DNA from: Euryarchaeota archaeon UBA82 | GTDB lineage: Archaea > Thermoplasmatota > Poseidoniia > Poseidoniales > Poseidoniaceae | Assembly: GCA_002496635.1 (NCBI GenBank) | Contig: DAKQ01000025.1 | Coordinates: forward strand, 3,955 to 14,130 | Direction: 5' to 3' | Length of the DNA stretch: 10,176 nt | Shown here: positions 1-5,566 of the stretch, piece by piece | Layout of the letters: each line of letters begins with the position of its first letter | Numbering within the stretch: the first letter of the stretch is position 1 | Program-made: the position numbers and the translations under genes | The notes under the pieces: generated by a model | The model's database searches: none | Told to the model about the DNA's origin: nothing | What the model saw: only the letters and a program-made list of their open reading frames with translations

Positions 1-258
1 TGGCTCGCTGTGACGGTCGCTAAGGAACCACTTGCACTTTCAACACCCACATTCCTCAAAGCAGGGCTAGGAGCTACAATAGCAGGTCTCCCAGTTATCG
101 GACTTCTTGTGAGTTACGAAATTAAAGAAGGTTTGATTTGTCCATTTTGTACGACAGCACACATTGCCAACGTCATTGCGATAGTTGCTTTCTTCTTGCT
201 GCTAAAGATGTATGAATCAGATGAATGGGCACCTGATTTGAAGAAAACCAGGAAGTGA
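1..258 (+). CDS. VKOR-family disulfide-forming membrane protein, C-terminal part (5' end outside window)
   Basis: The frame is open from base 1 to the TGA at 256-258, so only the last 85 residues are visible; the GTG at 10 is probably internal. Two hydrophobic segments are seen: a Gly-rich one (about residues 20-38) and a C-terminal one (about 50-66). Between and into the second lies the motif CPFCTTAH, a CxxC at the start of a transmembrane helix, which is how the active site of vitamin K epoxide reductase (VKOR) homologues is arranged. In bacteria and archaea VKOR oxidises a periplasmic or extracytoplasmic thioredoxin-like partner and passes electrons to quinone. The secreted CESC thioredoxin at 1198-2142 is a plausible partner. 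The tail is short and charged, as expected for a cytoplasmic C-terminus. The family call rests on the CxxC-helix context only; a DsbB-like protein is less likely. The upstream loop cysteine pair would lie outside the window. Confidence 0.75.
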   Translation, partial: WLAVTVAKEPLALSTPTFLKAGLGATIAGLPVIGLLVSYEIKEGLICPFCTTAHIANVIAIVAFFLLLKMYESDEWAPDLKKTRK

Positions 259-259
259 T
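251..259 (+). promoter_or_regulatory. Strong Shine-Dalgarno site in front of a CTG codon
   Basis: GGAAGTGAT matches eight of nine bases of GGAGGTGAT, the complement of the usual 16S 3' end. It overlaps the VKOR stop codon (256-258) and is followed after three bases by CTG at 263. No ATG, GTG or TTG lies in that frame between the preceding stop (239-241) and the membrane segment, so this site decides the start of the next gene. Confidence 0.6.
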
Positions 260-262
260 TCT

Positions 263-835
263 CTGAACCGTGACGCAACTATTGTTGCTCTTGCAGTAAT
301 CTGTCTTCTTGTTGTTGCATATCAAGGTGGTTACATACTTTCTGATGAGGATTCTTCGGATTCAACCTCTACGAGCGAACCACAGCAAGAATCAGAACAA
401 AGCAATTCACTTGATGAGATTCATCCTTTAGCCTCAACATGTCTTTCTCATGGAGAATTAACTCGTCATGATCACATGTATCTTACGATTCAAATCGAGG
501 ATGAATTTGTGACAATTCCAGAAAATGTGGGAGTCAATACCAACACCTGTAATCAATCAGGTGCAAACATGCACGTTGTACACACACACTCTTCCGATGG
601 CAAATTACATTTGGAGATGCAAACTGATGAAGATGTAGAACTGGGTGTCTTTTTCGATGTATGGGGGCAACACTTCGATGAGACTGGGATCTTTGATTAT
701 CGAGTCAATTCAACTCATGAACTCGTCATGTACAATCGTGATGTGAATGGTACACTTGAGGAAGTTGATTCGTTTGACCACTACATCCTCCTCAATAACC
801 AAGACATCATCATCAGTTATCGAGAACGAGTTTAA
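263..835 (+). CDS. Membrane-anchored extracytoplasmic protein with HxH motif, unknown function
   Basis: About 190 residues if translation starts at CTG 263; the first in-frame ATG (476) would cut off a clearly coding N-terminus. The sequence starts with a short basic N-terminus and a hydrophobic anchor (about residues 6-27), then a Ser/Glu/Gln-rich acidic linker (about 30-53), then a compact domain. That domain has two cysteines (C60, C96), which could form a disulfide, and the cluster H104, H107, H109 (motif HVVHTH) with H116. It is followed by a hydrophobic FFDVWG segment. I recall similar HTH(D/S)..G.(I/L)H and FFDVWGQ patterns in uncharacterised archaeal and bacterial secreted proteins; no function is established that I know of. 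The His cluster suggests metal binding (inference). The gene follows VKOR by four bases, so a shared mRNA and a link to oxidative folding or redox are plausible. The 3' end overlaps the convergent gene by four bases. Confidence 0.7.
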   Translation: MNRDATIVALAVICLLVVAYQGGYILSDEDSSDSTSTSEPQQESEQSNSLDEIHPLASTCLSHGELTRHDHMYLTIQIEDEFVTIPENVGVNTNTCNQSGANMHVVHTHSSDGKLHLEMQTDEDVELGVFFDVWGQHFDETGIFDYRVNSTHELVMYNRDVNGTLEEVDSFDHYILLNNQDIIISYRERV

Positions 836-1095
836 GGTATGAAGAGTCCTTCAAAAATAGGCCCTTTCTCAGATTTGCATTCTTCGAGACGAACGATGGT
901 AACATCAATCCGATCAGTTTCAGTGTAGATTCGCCTTAACTCATGCAACAATGCACGTTGGACATCTTCCTTATCAGTTCCATAGAGAACTGAAAGGTGT
1001 TGGTTGGTTGTATCGTTAACAACTGCAATGAATTCCACCATCCATTCCTTAACATGGTCTTCGTCATGCGAGTTTGCCTCAAATGTTTCTTCCAT
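832..1095 (-). CDS. Small hypothetical protein (87 aa)
   Basis: I do not recognise this family. The ATG at 1095 opens an 87-residue acidic protein with no signal peptide, membrane segment or cysteine motif; there is a single Cys near the C-terminus. The N-terminus is rich in Glu, His and Asp. The rest alternates hydrophobic strand-like stretches (WMVEFIAVV, IDVTIVRL) with an amphipathic helix (ALLHELRRIY), which suggests a small cytoplasmic alpha/beta domain. Its TAA stop shares bases with the TAA of the convergent gene on the other strand (832-835). No good SD is seen within 15 bases of the ATG, so it may be translated from a short-leader or leaderless transcript; an A/T-rich stretch (complement of 1097-1107) lies immediately upstream. 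It lies downstream of the secreted thioredoxin gene on the same strand with a 102-bp gap. A longer overlapping frame (936-1148) looks like a shadow. Confidence 0.6.
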   Translation of the reverse strand: MEETFEANSHDEDHVKEWMVEFIAVVNDTTNQHLSVLYGTDKEDVQRALLHELRRIYTETDRIDVTIVRLEECKSEKGPIFEGLFIP

Positions 1096-1159
1096 GGTAT
1101 TATATTGTCACAATACCTTATCAATGAATGGGTAGATTGCATCGTCATCTTCCAGATTC

Positions 1160-1174
1160 CGGTATAAAATACCG
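1160..1174. promoter_or_regulatory. Perfect 15-bp palindrome, possible TATA box/operator
   Basis: CGGTAT-AAA-ATACCG has six-base arms around three A/T pairs. On the minus strand its centre reads TTTTATA, which resembles an archaeal TATA element, about 70 bases upstream of the ATG at 1095. It could be the promoter of the small gene with a dyad for a regulator, or a hairpin at the 3' end of the thioredoxin transcript. The sequence alone does not decide between these. Confidence 0.35.
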
Positions 1175-1184
1175 AAAAAGAGAA
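1175..1184 (-). terminator. Possible T-rich archaeal terminator after the thioredoxin gene
   Basis: Read on the minus strand, 14 bases after the TAA at 1198, the sequence is TTCTCTTTTT and runs directly into the palindrome at 1160-1174. Oligo-T tracts are the usual archaeal termination signal. The tract is short, so the call is weak. Confidence 0.3.
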
Positions 1185-1197
1185 TTTTTTGATACAT

Positions 1198-2142
1198 TTA
1201 CTCCTCTTCTTTTACCTTTTTCTTATTTTCGAAGGAGAAGATTCCTAATGCTCCTATGCAAACGAAGATAATAATCGGTAGAATTATTGGAATTTCAGTG
1301 GATTCTTCACGGTGTGGATCTTTGACGCTTATCTCCACTACGCCAAGAGGAATGGAATCTTCTATTGTTTTGTTGAGCAAAGCTTCGTTTGTGTATTCAT
1401 GTACGACGATGACGCTCCATTCATCCATTGAATCAATTGGATAGGTTGCCATGAAGGGTGCGATAATGGTCGTATCTATGGAAACTGGATTGCCAACAAA
1501 TGGGAATTCTGCAAGTCCAACGAGAACCCTGTCTCTCGACTTCGTTCCTGGATTGATGAATTCATCTGAAATCTGTTTGTCGTGTTGTACGAAGAGTATG
1601 CTAATCTGTGTTTGGTTGTCAGTTGCTTGTTCGATAGGTGGAAAAACAGAAACTTGAATTTCAGTATCATTTGTCTCGACTGTTACTTTCAAGTTTGTAT
1701 AGCCGCGTTGGCTTGACTCTTCTTTCAAGATGTCACTTTGAACATCTGGCCATGATTCTACACCTTCTCGAACCAGTCCGTTGTGAACGACGAATGATGG
1801 TGTAGCCTTAAGATTTGGATGTTGAAGTCCCAATCGCTCAAGACGATGCTCAGCTGCTGGAGGCTGAAATGCATCAATATCATCACTAGGGTGGTAGGAA
1901 ATCATTGAAATTCGACTACCATGATCATCGGTTATGATCTCTAAATCCTTATCGATTTGAGCACAACTTTCACACCATGTTGCCGTGTATTCTTCAACAA
2001 GAATGGAGTATCCTCCTTCGATGAATGCTGAGCCCTTCCACGATTCGGGATTGATTCGAACCGCATCTGCTGGAGGAATAAGGGCGAGGATGGTCATCAA
2101 GAACAGTGCCTTTCGAACTCCGCTCATGGTTTGGCGATACAC
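1198..2142 (-). CDS. Secreted thioredoxin-fold protein with CESC active site and C-terminal membrane anchor
   Basis: 314 residues from a GTG at 2142, which has GGAGG four bases upstream; ATG at 2127 is an alternative without its own SD. The N-terminus (about 1-27) is a signal peptide with a basic start, a hydrophobic core and a PADA-type end. The thioredoxin-like domain follows: EEYTATWCESC with C57 and C60, and a cis-proline motif ATPSF with P115. After the CxxC is a segment YHPSDDIDAF, probably an insertion relative to classical thioredoxin. Residues about 145-280 form a beta-rich domain without recognised motifs. A hydrophobic segment (about 284-304) followed by a Lys-rich tail makes this a type I membrane protein with the redox domain outside. 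A role as thiol-disulfide oxidoreductase coupled to the nearby VKOR is inferred; a reductase role cannot be excluded. Confidence 0.82.
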   Translation of the reverse strand: MYRQTMSGVRKALFLMTILALIPPADAVRINPESWKGSAFIEGGYSILVEEYTATWCESCAQIDKDLEIITDDHGSRISMISYHPSDDIDAFQPPAAEHRLERLGLQHPNLKATPSFVVHNGLVREGVESWPDVQSDILKEESSQRGYTNLKVTVETNDTEIQVSVFPPIEQATDNQTQISILFVQHDKQISDEFINPGTKSRDRVLVGLAEFPFVGNPVSIDTTIIAPFMATYPIDSMDEWSVIVVHEYTNEALLNKTIEDSIPLGVVEISVKDPHREESTEIPIILPIIIFVCIGALGIFSFENKKKVKEEE

Positions 2143-2146
2143 TCGT

Positions 2147-2153
2147 CCTCCTT
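2147..2153 (-). promoter_or_regulatory. Shine-Dalgarno site supporting the GTG start of the thioredoxin gene
   Basis: On the minus strand AAGGAGG is followed by ACGA and GTG at 2142. The alternative ATG at 2127 would be 19 bases from this site, too far, so the GTG is preferred even though the four-base spacing is on the short side. Confidence 0.55.
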
Positions 2154-2229
2154 CATCTCATCGTTTTGACCATGAATACTGGGAAGATGTTATGATGATG
2201 AGTTCCAGCATTCGGTTTAGGGGATTGCA

Positions 2230-2976
2230 ATGGCAGACCACTGGATTGAAAATCACAAACGTGATTCTTGGCGGAAACAAGCCAAGGCTAGCGGGTATCG
2301 TGCTCGTTCAGCTTTCAAATTGAAGCAAATTCAATCACGATTCGAATTGATGCGTCATGGTGATGTTATCCTCGATGTGGGATGTCATCCAGGAGGATGG
2401 GCGCAAGTTGCTGTAGAAGAAGTTGGCTCTTCTGGAATTGTCATTGGCGTCGATCTCGAACCATGTCAGCCTGTTGATGGAGCGATGTTATTGGTTGGAG
2501 ATATTACTGATCCAATGACTCAAGAACGCATTGTCGCGGAATTGGAGCAACGGAAGGTCAATTCGGTTGTATCTGATATCTCTCCAGATATCACTGGGAA
2601 ATGGAATATCGACCAAGCCGTAGCGATGACTCTTGTTGCTAAGGTGTTTGATTTTGCTTTACCGCTGCTTTGTAATGGGGGTTCCTTTGTGACCAAATTG
2701 TTTCAAGGCGTAGGCGTTGAAGAATTAATTAAAGCAGTAAAACCACATTTCTCGACTGTTCGTAGATATTCACCGGAGGCTTCTCGCAACTCCTCATCAG
2801 AGGTGTATCTCATTTGTCGAAATTATATGCCTTGGAAGACTGAATCCGGTTCAGTCCTTGCCGATTATGAAACGGAAGTCAACAAAATCTTAGGAGGCGA
2901 TGAAATTGATGATGATGTCGTTGCAACCAAAACCAAATTTACAGTTCGTCGAAAGAAGAATACATCTGAAGAGTAA
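2230..2976 (+). CDS. rlmE: 23S rRNA (uridine-2'-O)-methyltransferase, RlmE/FtsJ family
   Basis: 248 residues; ATG 2230 has AGGGGAT five bases upstream and an in-frame stop just before it. FtsJ/RlmE enzymes transfer a methyl group from S-adenosylmethionine to the 2'-OH of a uridine in the 23S rRNA A-loop region. The whole fold can be followed: YRARSAFKL with K30, the SAM-binding motif DVGCHPGGW (49-57), GVDLEP (73-78) with the acidic residue for SAM ribose, GDITDP, VSDISPD with D116, FVTKLFQG with K156, and SSEVYLICR with E191. K30-D116-K156-E191 is the catalytic tetrad of the family. A charged tail of about 45 residues follows the catalytic domain; no TRAM domain, which some archaeal members carry, is present. 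The HP in motif I replaces the commoner AP. The divergent thioredoxin gene starts 87 bp upstream, so each must have its promoter in that gap. Confidence 0.93.
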   Translation: MADHWIENHKRDSWRKQAKASGYRARSAFKLKQIQSRFELMRHGDVILDVGCHPGGWAQVAVEEVGSSGIVIGVDLEPCQPVDGAMLLVGDITDPMTQERIVAELEQRKVNSVVSDISPDITGKWNIDQAVAMTLVAKVFDFALPLLCNGGSFVTKLFQGVGVEELIKAVKPHFSTVRRYSPEASRNSSSEVYLICRNYMPWKTESGSVLADYETEVNKILGGDEIDDDVVATKTKFTVRRKKNTSEE

Positions 2977-2988
2977 TAATCGTTGATG

Positions 2989-2996
2989 TTTTTCTT
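2989..2996 (+). terminator. Possible T-rich terminator after rlmE
   Basis: TTTTTCTT begins 13 bases after the rlmE stop codon, with no hairpin of note before it. Archaeal RNA polymerase often stops at such tracts, but this one is short and could be chance. Confidence 0.3.
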
Positions 2997-3002
2997 GGAA
3001 CT

Positions 3003-3303
3003 ATGGTTCTAACTTGTGTGCATGATCTCCAACCGAAGCGACTTATCCAAATGGTTACAGGTGAATTGATAGATGTTATCCATTGTCAATGGCACGTGTT
3101 GATGGGAAACCGATGCCCGTACGTCATGAATCATATCAGATTACAGCTGATGGATTCGAGTTAAATTGTGGGGTCAAGATGCTCTTGACGCCTTGCTTGG
3201 TCATTTTATTGAGATACGTAATGTGTGGTGTTATCAAAACGATGGAAGCCTGTGGCTAAGTGTAGGGCGTCAATCGAGCCTTATGTTTCGCACGCAACCA
3301 TAA
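3003..3303 (+). pseudogene. Frame-broken small gene (remnant or sequence error)
   Basis: The 368 bp between rlmE and the zinc-ribbon gene hold no intact gene, but three plus-strand frames in succession read like protein. Frame of 3003: MVLTCVHDLQPKRL and MVTGELIDVI. Frame of 3089: MARVDGKPMPVRHESYQ, then ITADGFELNC. Frame of 3172: GQDALDALLGHFIEIRN, then WCYQNDGSLWLSVGRQ, ending at TAA 3301. Joining them needs one shift at about 3080-3100 and one at about 3165-3174; the second coincides with a run of four Gs at 3170-3173, where a single missing G would restore the frame. The joined product would be about 100 residues. I do not recognise its family. It may be a decaying gene or a live gene with base-call errors. 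No convincing SD is seen before 3003, and the first third is the least certain part. Confidence 0.4.
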
Positions 3304-3344
3304 AGAGGGGGAGGTCGTGGGCGAACTACAACTGAGGCATAGAT

Positions 3345-3512
3345 ATGACAGAGAGAGCAAAGAATTGCACATCATCCGGCATACCACTGACAGAAGTAGG
3401 CTCCACAGCCTTCCCATGTCCAAACTGCGGCTTTTCGATTGGACGTAGCCCAAGAAGCCGTGATCAAGGTGTCTCTTACACATGCTCAGAATGCGGCTTC
3501 GTTGGACCCTGA
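3345..3512 (+). CDS. Small zinc-ribbon protein, HVO_2753-like, with degenerate cysteine set
   Basis: 55 residues from ATG 3345, with TGAGG seven bases upstream. Typical members of this archaeal family have four CxxC knuckles (CxxCG, CPxCG, RCxxCR and CPxCG) and end in GFxGP. Here the order is C8-T-S-S11 (one Cys lost), C25-P-N-C28, R34-S-P-R-S38-R-style (both Cys replaced by Ser or Arg) and C47-S-E-C50, ending GFVGP. Only C25, C28, C47 and C50 remain as a complete set, enough for one zinc. The gene ends nine bases before aEF-1beta, and the aEF-1beta SD overlaps its stop codon, so the two are co-translated. From what I recall, this pairing with aEF-1beta recurs in other archaea, which points to a translation-related role; the exact function is unknown. 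Confidence 0.82.
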   Translation: MTERAKNCTSSGIPLTEVGSTAFPCPNCGFSIGRSPRSRDQGVSYTCSECGFVGP

Positions 3513-3521
3513 GGTGAGAAT

Positions 3522-3794
3522 ATGGGCATGGTAGCAATGACATACAAGGTAAACCCTGATGCTGAAATGGAAGATGTTGACACATCGATGATCGCCTCTA
3601 CTGTTCAAGGACTCGGAGACGATACTTACAATGTTCAACTCGTCGAAATCAAGCCTCTTGCTTTCGGACTTAAATTCGTACAAGTTCACGTCGTCATGAA
3701 CGATGGTGAAGGACTTGCTGACGCTTTCGAAGAAAAGATGGCCAGTATTTCTGGTGTTGGCGAAATTGAAGTCATTTCAATGGGACTTCTCTGA
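3522..3794 (+). CDS. ef1b: Translation elongation factor aEF-1beta (EF-1A guanine-nucleotide exchange factor)
   Basis: 90 residues, the normal size of the archaeal protein, which corresponds only to the C-terminal exchange domain of eukaryotic eEF1B-beta. It promotes GDP release from aEF-1alpha in the cytoplasm. Recognisable features are the N-terminal strand after M-G-x-V (VAMTYKVNPDAE), the central PLAFGLKFVQVHVVMND and the C-terminal strand with GVGEIEVISMG. ATG 3522 is preferred over ATG 3528 because GGTGA lies four bases upstream and because family members start M-G-x-V. The SD is part of TGAGGTGA, which includes the stop of the zinc-ribbon gene (3510-3512), indicating translational coupling. 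The convergent truD ends one base away. Confidence 0.92.
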   Translation: MGMVAMTYKVNPDAEMEDVDTSMIASTVQGLGDDTYNVQLVEIKPLAFGLKFVQVHVVMNDGEGLADAFEEKMASISGVGEIEVISMGLL

Positions 3795-3809
3795 ATCAAA
3801 GTTGATTCA
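3792..3809. repeat. Inverted repeat at the ends of ef1b and truD
   Basis: TGAATCAA-AG-TTGATTCA has eight-base arms and a two-base centre. It covers the stop codons of both convergent genes. In RNA the stem would open to about six pairs around a loop. It might act as a shared 3'-end hairpin, but no T-tract follows closely on either strand. Confidence 0.4.
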
Positions 3810-5196
3810 AAGGTCCTCTCATATATTCTCTGAGTAGAATCGTAGCATATGATCCGCTTGGCAGAGTGAATCTAAATTTCAAACAGGCTCCTTCAGGATG
3901 CCATCGACTGTTTTCAGCAGGGCCTTTATTCCAACGCTCTCCAAGAGTTTCTGCTGCAGCTTTTGGTGTTACTTCAACTGAAAAATCATCAAACGATGTC
4001 GTCAGAGAACGGCGAGTTCCAGAAGTTGTCAATCTAGGAATTGCCTCAACCATCCATGAAGTCTCTGCGAGATCCATCTCTTCGAGAACGGATTGTTCAA
4101 TCTCACCAGGTTTTCCTTCACAAGTACGTATGTCGCGTCCTGGAAGTGGACCTGTAACTGTGAGTCTACCGAGGTCACAGTTTCTTCCAATACGGGGTGC
4201 AGTTCGTTCTTCAACCGTGACACAACTACTTACGGCAAGTTGTCCCTTTTCATCGAGTCTTCCAACTAAGTCTCCAGTTACTGGAGTGGTGAGGCTTAAT
4301 CCATTTTCAAGACGCTTCTTCAGCGATCGATTAAACACAACCGATTGCAATGCATGGACAGTCATTAACTGAAGATTATTCGGAAGTTTCCTAAATGCTC
4401 CAATAAAATCATCGGGGTTGGCGAGTAAATGTTCGACCATTCGTCGCTCAAATCCAAGCCAATCGGGAGCGAGTGCAAGACCTTCTTCGGTAATACCGTG
4501 TTCTCGGATGTGGGCTCTGAATGCAGCAACAGTATCTTTCTCATCTGCGCCCTCTTTAGCGATATAGGTGAGTGCAGCATCCTCCCATCGTTCTTGAACA
4601 ACTCGTGCTCCAACTGCAGCAGTAACTGCTCTACCACTGCCAAATCGTTGTGGTCCAATCCAGTTAGGTGCTCTTCCTTCACCAAGCATTTGAACCATAT
4701 TTGACTTAATGGTATCCACTTCAGCCATCGCTTCATCTTCTGTCATCGGTGAACCATCAGGATGAGAACAGCCTCGTACAACGATTGTGAAACGATTACC
4801 TCGATGATTACCAAATCCAATTTTTTGGTGTGTCCTTCCCAGCACTTCGATGATCACATCATTGATTTCGACTTCTGCAACCTTAAATTGCGGGGCATCA
4901 ATGACGAAGAGTTGAGATGTAACTGCTCGCTTATCCTTTGTTCCAGCAAAGAAGATACGATTTCTTGAGATTCCTAGTTTCTTCGATAAATTATTGCAAA
5001 ACCTGTTTGTCTCCCAATTGGTCAATGTTACCTTTGCTACTGTGAATCGACCTTTTGGATTCAATGTAATCTTTGTTGCAATTTCGTCGACACGGAAGTC
5101 GGCGACCCTTGATTTCAAAACACCGCCGATGCCGATATCCTTCGTAGCATAGCCGACTAATCCGATGGCTTCAGCCAATGTATCTGTTGGCTGCAA
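3796..5196 (-). CDS. truD: tRNA pseudouridine synthase TruD
   Basis: About 466 residues, the long archaeal/eukaryal (Pus7-like) form. TruD isomerises uridine 13 (and in some archaea position 35) of tRNA. Seen in order: GGVLKSRVADFRVDEI near the N-terminus, the catalytic motif FAGTKDKRAVT with D88, NRFTIVVRG (134-142), NWIGPQRFGSGRAV (178-186 and on), an inserted helical TRUD domain, and a C-terminal EVTPKAA/LKFRFTLPSGSYAT core strand. The start is ambiguous: TTG 5226 and GTG 5205 are in frame but lack an SD. TTG 5196 has GAGGTG six bases upstream and gives the N-terminal length usual in the family, so it is chosen. The gene follows rpo11 directly; the SD overlaps the rpo11 stop codon, so the two are probably one operon. 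Catalytic residue numbers depend on this start. Confidence 0.92.
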   Translation of the reverse strand: MQPTDTLAEAIGLVGYATKDIGIGGVLKSRVADFRVDEIATKITLNPKGRFTVAKVTLTNWETNRFCNNLSKKLGISRNRIFFAGTKDKRAVTSQLFVIDAPQFKVAEVEINDVIIEVLGRTHQKIGFGNHRGNRFTIVVRGCSHPDGSPMTEDEAMAEVDTIKSNMVQMLGEGRAPNWIGPQRFGSGRAVTAAVGARVVQERWEDAALTYIAKEGADEKDTVAAFRAHIREHGITEEGLALAPDWLGFERRMVEHLLANPDDFIGAFRKLPNNLQLMTVHALQSVVFNRSLKKRLENGLSLTTPVTGDLVGRLDEKGQLAVSSCVTVEERTAPRIGRNCDLGRLTVTGPLPGRDIRTCEGKPGEIEQSVLEEMDLAETSWMVEAIPRLTTSGTRRSLTTSFDDFSVEVTPKAAAETLGERWNKGPAENSRWHPEGACLKFRFTLPSGSYATILLREYMRGPLNQL

Positions 5197-5202
5197 AGGG
5201 GA

Positions 5203-5208
5203 CACCTC
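5203..5208 (-). promoter_or_regulatory. Shine-Dalgarno site deciding the truD start, overlapping the rpo11 stop
   Basis: Read on the minus strand, CTGAGGTG contains the rpo11 TGA (5209-5207) and GAGGTG, followed by six bases and TTG at 5196. The same TGAGGTG arrangement joins the zinc-ribbon gene to ef1b at 3510-3516. Confidence 0.5.
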
Positions 5209-5464
5209 AGAGTGTGAGGCTATCAAATTCAGCGGAAAGGCTCCCTACAATTTCATCAAGAATTGCTTGAGGCTTTGCCTTTCCAGTGGTGCGAATATAG
5301 AATTCTGGAGGATCAAGTTCAGGGTGACCTGGGAAGTAGTTGGCATACTCCACGGACTTGTGATTGTTCAAACGATCACGGAGCATTTGCAAAGCGGTAT
5401 GGGACTCGCCTGTAATGCGAAGTCGGAGTTCATTTTTGTCGTTAATAAGAACCTTAACTGGCAT
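5207..5464 (-). CDS. rpo11: DNA-directed RNA polymerase subunit Rpo11 (RpoL)
   Basis: 85 residues from ATG 5464. Rpo11 is the archaeal counterpart of eukaryotic Rpb11 and of the bacterial alpha N-terminal domain; it pairs with Rpo3 and, with Rpo10 and Rpo12, forms the assembly platform of RNA polymerase. The signature is clear: KNELRLRITGESHT (10-23), then ALQMLRDRLN, then YFPGHPELDPPEFYIRT. This corresponds to the family pattern GE-x-HTL-x-N-L and HPL-x-x-P-x-FYIRT; Gln replaces the common Asn. The frame continues open to 5596, but the extra 44 residues do not match the family and would run through the divergent promoter region, so they are left out. No strong SD is seen; a TATA-like element sits at 5517-5525. 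truD follows immediately. Confidence 0.92.
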   Translation of the reverse strand: MPVKVLINDKNELRLRITGESHTALQMLRDRLNNHKSVEYANYFPGHPELDPPEFYIRTTGKAKPQAILDEIVGSLSAEFDSLTL

Positions 5465-5499
5465 GCTATCGACCAACCGACCTAAACAGGTGTTTTGAA

Positions 5500-5525
5500 C
5501 CTTCCCGTTGGAAGGATATGTAAAA
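5500..5525 (-). promoter_or_regulatory. Candidate rpo11 promoter with adjoining inverted repeat
   Basis: Read on the minus strand, TTTTACATA (5517-5525) resembles an archaeal TATA box about 55 bases upstream of the rpo11 ATG. Directly after it comes the perfect inverted repeat CCTTCC-CGTT-GGAAGG (5500-5515), in the gap between TATA box and expected transcription start, where archaeal repressors commonly bind. The A/T stretch could also serve the divergent exporter gene. Assignments are inferred from position. Confidence 0.35.
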
Positions 5526-5566
5526 TTGACCTTGAATACTGTTCGTGGAACCCTGTTGCTTAAACA

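Noticed and set aside
936..1148. Minus-strand frame of 70 residues overlapping the small hypothetical gene
   Set aside because: Its composition (Met, Trp, Gln, Arg clusters) is that of a shadow frame, while the overlapping 832-1095 product has ordinary protein composition.
3003..3303. Programmed ribosomal frameshifting as the explanation for the split gene
   Set aside because: No classical slippery heptamer or downstream pseudoknot is evident, and two shifts would be needed; decay or base error is simpler.
3317..3448. GTG-initiated frame behind a GGGGGAGG sequence, overlapping the zinc-ribbon gene
   Set aside because: The purine run is only two bases from the GTG, the frame overlaps the start of a clearly conserved zinc-ribbon gene, and the product matches nothing I know.
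3866..4372. Long plus-strand frame antisense to truD
   Set aside because: It is Ser/Arg/Pro-rich, unlike a real protein, and lies opposite well-conserved TruD coding sequence.
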